Shown here: one piece after another, positions 61,870 to 64,000 of the stretch
How positions within the stretch are numbered: the stretch's first letter is position 1
How the letters are laid out: each line of letters opens with the position of its first letter
Assembly (NCBI RefSeq): GCF_007971525.1
Contig: NZ_CP042437.1
Coordinates: forward strand, 186,001 to 250,000
Reading direction: 5' to 3'
DNA from: Mucilaginibacter ginsenosidivorax
GTDB taxonomy: Bacteria > Bacteroidota > Bacteroidia > Sphingobacteriales > Sphingobacteriaceae
DNA: 64,000 nucleotides
The notes under the pieces: model-generated
What the model saw: the letters and a program-made list of their open reading frames with translations, nothing else
Told to the model about the DNA's origin: nothing
Database searches by the model: none
Program-made: the position numbers and the translations under genes

Positions 61870-64000
61870 TCAGCGTTGTATGAACACCGGCGTCTCTACT
61901 TCAATAGATGTTTCTTCTTTAGGTAACAATTGCTCCGCCTGGGCCTGCTTTTCACTTTCCGCGATTTTTTGGCTGATCTCCAGTTCCAGCCTGTCCAGTT
62001 CGCGCTTCAATGAAGCAAGCTCATATTCCTGTTCAAATGGCCGCTGTGTGAGTTCCCGGATTTCCGGAATTTGTTTATTGATACCGGAAAGTTCTTTCTC
62101 ATAGCTTTCCGCCATACCAACTACCCTATTGATCGCGTCTAAAAAATACCGGGCCGCAAGTTTGGGATTGTCGATATTCGGAGCCCCTCCATTCTGCATA
62201 TATTTAATGCTGGTGGTACGGCTTTCTGCATAAAGGGAGGTAACATGGTCGATCCTGCTGCTAAATTCTGTCTCCACCGTTTGCAACTTCCGCCTGATGT
62301 ACAGGTCAAAGCCATATAATTCACCCAAATGCAAATCAGGCTGGTTAAAATCCCCGGGATACCAGTTTTTGTATAGGTCTATCAGTTTCTGACCGATAAT
62401 AACTGTATCAGGCTCAAACGTATCATCCAGTCGTAACAGATTAAGCTTGGCTCCATCAGCATCATATTTCAACACTTGTTTGTAAGCGATTTCATCAGTA
62501 CGCACCATATCGAGTGTAACCTGGGTATCCCTGCTTTTCTTTTCGAGGTCTTCCAGCAAGTACCTGCTCCGGGCAACTTCTTTGAAGTGAGCAGCTTTAT
62601 AGCCCTCGAGTTCAGCTACCTTCTTTTCGATACGGGTCTTTTCCAGTAAAGAGGTGTCTCCTGATAATATGGCGATGTATTCCGAGAAGCTCATGCCGCT
62701 TTGCTCATCCATTGCACCTTCGTCCAGGGTACGCACTGCCAGCTCGTTATTCTTCATCTGACTAATGAAGATCTGCTTGTTTTTGAGCAGGTTGAACTTA
62801 TAGTTATCCAGTGATTGCTCTACGGCATATATAAAGTTCCGCACTTTATTGCCATAGAACTTTTTGGCGAGCCAGTTACCTTGTCTGGCTCCACGGCCAT
62901 CACGTTGCTCCAGTTCCGAGGGTTTCCACGGTATATCCAGGTGGTGCATGGCAACGATCCGTTCCTGAACATTTAAACCGGTGCCCGCTTTCTCGGTACT
63001 GCCGATCAGGATCCGGATCTCCCCGGCATTCATTTTTTTAAACAGCTCTTTACGCTGTTTATCTGTTGCCCAGTTATGAATATAGGTGATCTGGTTTGCC
63101 GGAATGTTGAAATCAGTCACCAGCTTATCCCGTAAGGCATCATACACATTGAATTCACTGGTTTTAGGCGTACCAATGTCGCTGAAAATGATCTGCGTGC
63201 CCTTATGCGGGGTACTTTCGTGGTAGATCTCCGCTACTGTCCGGGCACAGACATTGACCTTATTACCAGGATGGTCGCCATATTTTTCGGGATTGACCAG
63301 CCGCATATCTACCGCCATTTTCTTGGCGTAGTTAGTAGCGATCAGCATCCGACCTTTATCCTCATCTTTGGTCAGCGGTCGCCTGCCGATCAGGGTGGCA
63401 TCCCCTGTTTTGGCGAATTGCATGAGCCGTTTGATAAAATCCTGCTGATCCGGTGTCGGTTTAATATTGACCAGGACTTCATCGATTTCCGGCTTATCGA
63501 GATTGATATGTTTGGCCGTTTTGTAATCGGTGATCTGGTTATAAAAAAGCGCCAGTTCCGGTACTTTGATAAAATGACGGAATCGTTCTTTTGCCCGAAT
63601 CTCATTGGTGACCGTAAATTCGAAATCAACCGTTTTTCGTGCATACACCGCCGCCCAGGCATCAAAGTTGGAGATACGTTGTCTTTCCAGTTCCCGTGGC
63701 CGGAGGTATTTAAAAATCAGGTACATTTCCGTCAGGCTATTGGAAATCGGTGTTCCTGAAAGAAATGTGGCACAAAGGTCTGAGTCATTCTTCTCCTGCA
63801 GGGTGCGAATCGCGAAGAGCATATTGAGCGCTTTCTGACTGCCGGCCATGTTTCCCAGACCTGCAACTTTGGTATGCCTGGTGGTGAACGTCAGGTTCTT
63901 GAACTTATGGGATTCATCAATGAACAAATGATCTACATTCAGCTCACTGAAATTAATGCCTTTGTCCTTTCTCTGTTCAATAGCATCCATGATACCTTTT
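61870..64000 (-). CDS. SNF2-type helicase/methyltransferase-like giant protein, C-terminal part
   Basis: The frame is open to the right edge, so the visible 709 or so residues are only the C-terminal part of a larger protein. Helicase motifs are present: [13 protein letters not shown] (motif II, DESH), [17 protein letters not shown] (motif III), [19 protein letters not shown] (motif V) and [12 protein letters not shown] (motif VI). A long helical, coiled-coil tail follows. Such proteins in Bacteroidota elements usually start with an N6-adenine methyltransferase domain, which would lie beyond the window. It is probably involved in DNA protection or transfer of the element. Confidence 0.85.
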   Translation of the reverse strand, partial: KGIMDAIEQRKDKGINFSELNVDHLFIDESHKFKNLTFTTRHTKVAGLGNMAGSQKALNMLFAIRTLQEKNDSDLCATFLSGTPISNSLTEMYLIFKYLRPRELERQRISNFDAWAAVYARKTVDFEFTVTNEIRAKERFRHFIKVPELALFYNQITDYKTAKHINLDKPEIDEVLVNIKPTPDQQDFIKRLMQFAKTGDATLIGRRPLTKDEDKGRMLIATNYAKKMAVDMRLVNPEKYGDHPGNKVNVCARTVAEIYHESTPHKGTQIIFSDIGTPKTSEFNVYDALRDKLVTDFNIPANQITYIHNWATDKQRKELFKKMNAGEIRILIGSTEKAGTGLNVQERIVAMHHLDIPWKPSELEQRDGRGARQGNWLAKKFYGNKVRNFIYAVEQSLDNYKFNLLKNKQIFISQMKNNELAVRTLDEGAMDEQSGMSFSEYIAILSGDTSLLEKTRIEKKVAELEGYKAAHFKEVARSRYLLEDLEKKSRDTQVTLDMVRTDEIAYKQVLKYDADGAKLNLLRLDDTFEPDTVIIGQKLIDLYKNWYPGDFNQPDLHLGELYGFDLYIRRKLQTVETEFSSRIDHVTSLYAESRTTSIKYMQNGGAPNIDNPKLAARYFLDAINRVVGMAESYEKELSGINKQIPEIRELTQRPFEQEYELASLKRELDRLELEISQKIAESEKQAQAEQLLPKEETSIEVETPVFIQR

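Larger units (their letters stand above)
42154..64000. mobile_element. Integrative conjugative element, left part
   Basis: An integrase reading away from tRNA-Ser opens a block of foreign-type genes: HigBA, an excisionase-like protein, PH and Toprim-like proteins, DUF4099/DUF3945, ArdC, an M23 peptidase, a VirD4/TraG coupling protein and an SNF2 helicase. This order matches Bacteroidota ICEs, and nearly all of the operon is on the minus strand. The element runs past 64,000, and no second copy of the tRNA 3' end is seen. The intergenic word-repeats of the chromosome are absent from it. Transfer genes traA-traQ are not in view. Confidence 0.88.

Noticed and set aside
42137-64000. Second copy of the tRNA-Ser 3' end as the right attachment site
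   Set aside because: I found no repeat of the tRNA T-arm and acceptor sequence downstream; the right end must be outside the window.

Overview
The window comes from a member of the Bacteroidota, most likely a soil or plant-associated Sphingobacteriaceae of the Mucilaginibacter/Pedobacter type. The phylum call rests on several signals: candidate promoters with the Bacteroidota -7 box TAnnTTTG instead of sigma70 boxes, mostly weak Shine-Dalgarno sequences, a CTnDOT-like integrase, and phylum-typical families such as the long Lgt, the Nfu scaffold and DUF4099/DUF3945-type element proteins. The family call is inference from overall gene content.

Positions 1 to about 42,060 are ordinary chromosome. 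An operon of an SPFH/SHOCT protein, a TPR protein and two zinc-ribbon proteins (1-2754) is followed by a stress-like cluster: beta-CASP RNase, MgtA-type P-ATPase and zinc alcohol dehydrogenase, with QueD between them. Next come a TetR-TolC-HlyD-RND efflux operon (9712-16369) and housekeeping genes: purB, an Nfu protein, an inositol phosphatase, gtrA, lgt, mtaB, ubiX, ppx-ppk1, yajQ, bioB, mgtE, yigZ, ribD, prmC, an ABC transporter, ddl, a PASTA protein, a rhodanese, mltG, a thioesterase and yihY. Intergenic spaces in this part hold an unusual set of long inverted repeats, each built from its own short repeated word. Similar word arrays appear in frame inside prmC.

At 42,067 an intact tRNA-Ser(UGA) gene marks the left end of an integrative conjugative element (ICE) that runs past the right edge. 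It begins with an integrase, a HigBA toxin-antitoxin pair and an excisionase-like control region. A long leftward operon follows: PH-domain, Toprim-like and DUF4099/DUF3945-type proteins, ArdC, an M23 peptidase, two repeat-module proteins, a VirD4/TraG coupling protein, an unknown protein and a giant SNF2-type helicase.

Two further mobile elements are nested in that operon, and both borders of each can be read. (1) A 6,021-bp element with three overlapping tyrosine recombinase genes (a recombinase-in-trio, or Tn554-like, layout) interrupts the M23 peptidase gene. It is flanked by a 6-bp direct repeat CCGGTA and carries a mercury-uptake operon without a reductase, a bleomycin-resistance-like protein and an ankyrin protein. 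Removing it together with one repeat copy restores a 160-residue reading frame. (2) A 2,382-bp group II intron interrupts the coupling-protein gene exactly between two codons. Splicing would restore a 668-residue protein, so conjugation may depend on intron splicing.

Two other reading-frame anomalies stand out: a lipoprotein gene broken by one base in a T7 tract (36,591-36,994), and an mgtA gene with no ATG start, preceded by an overlapping 40-codon ORF.
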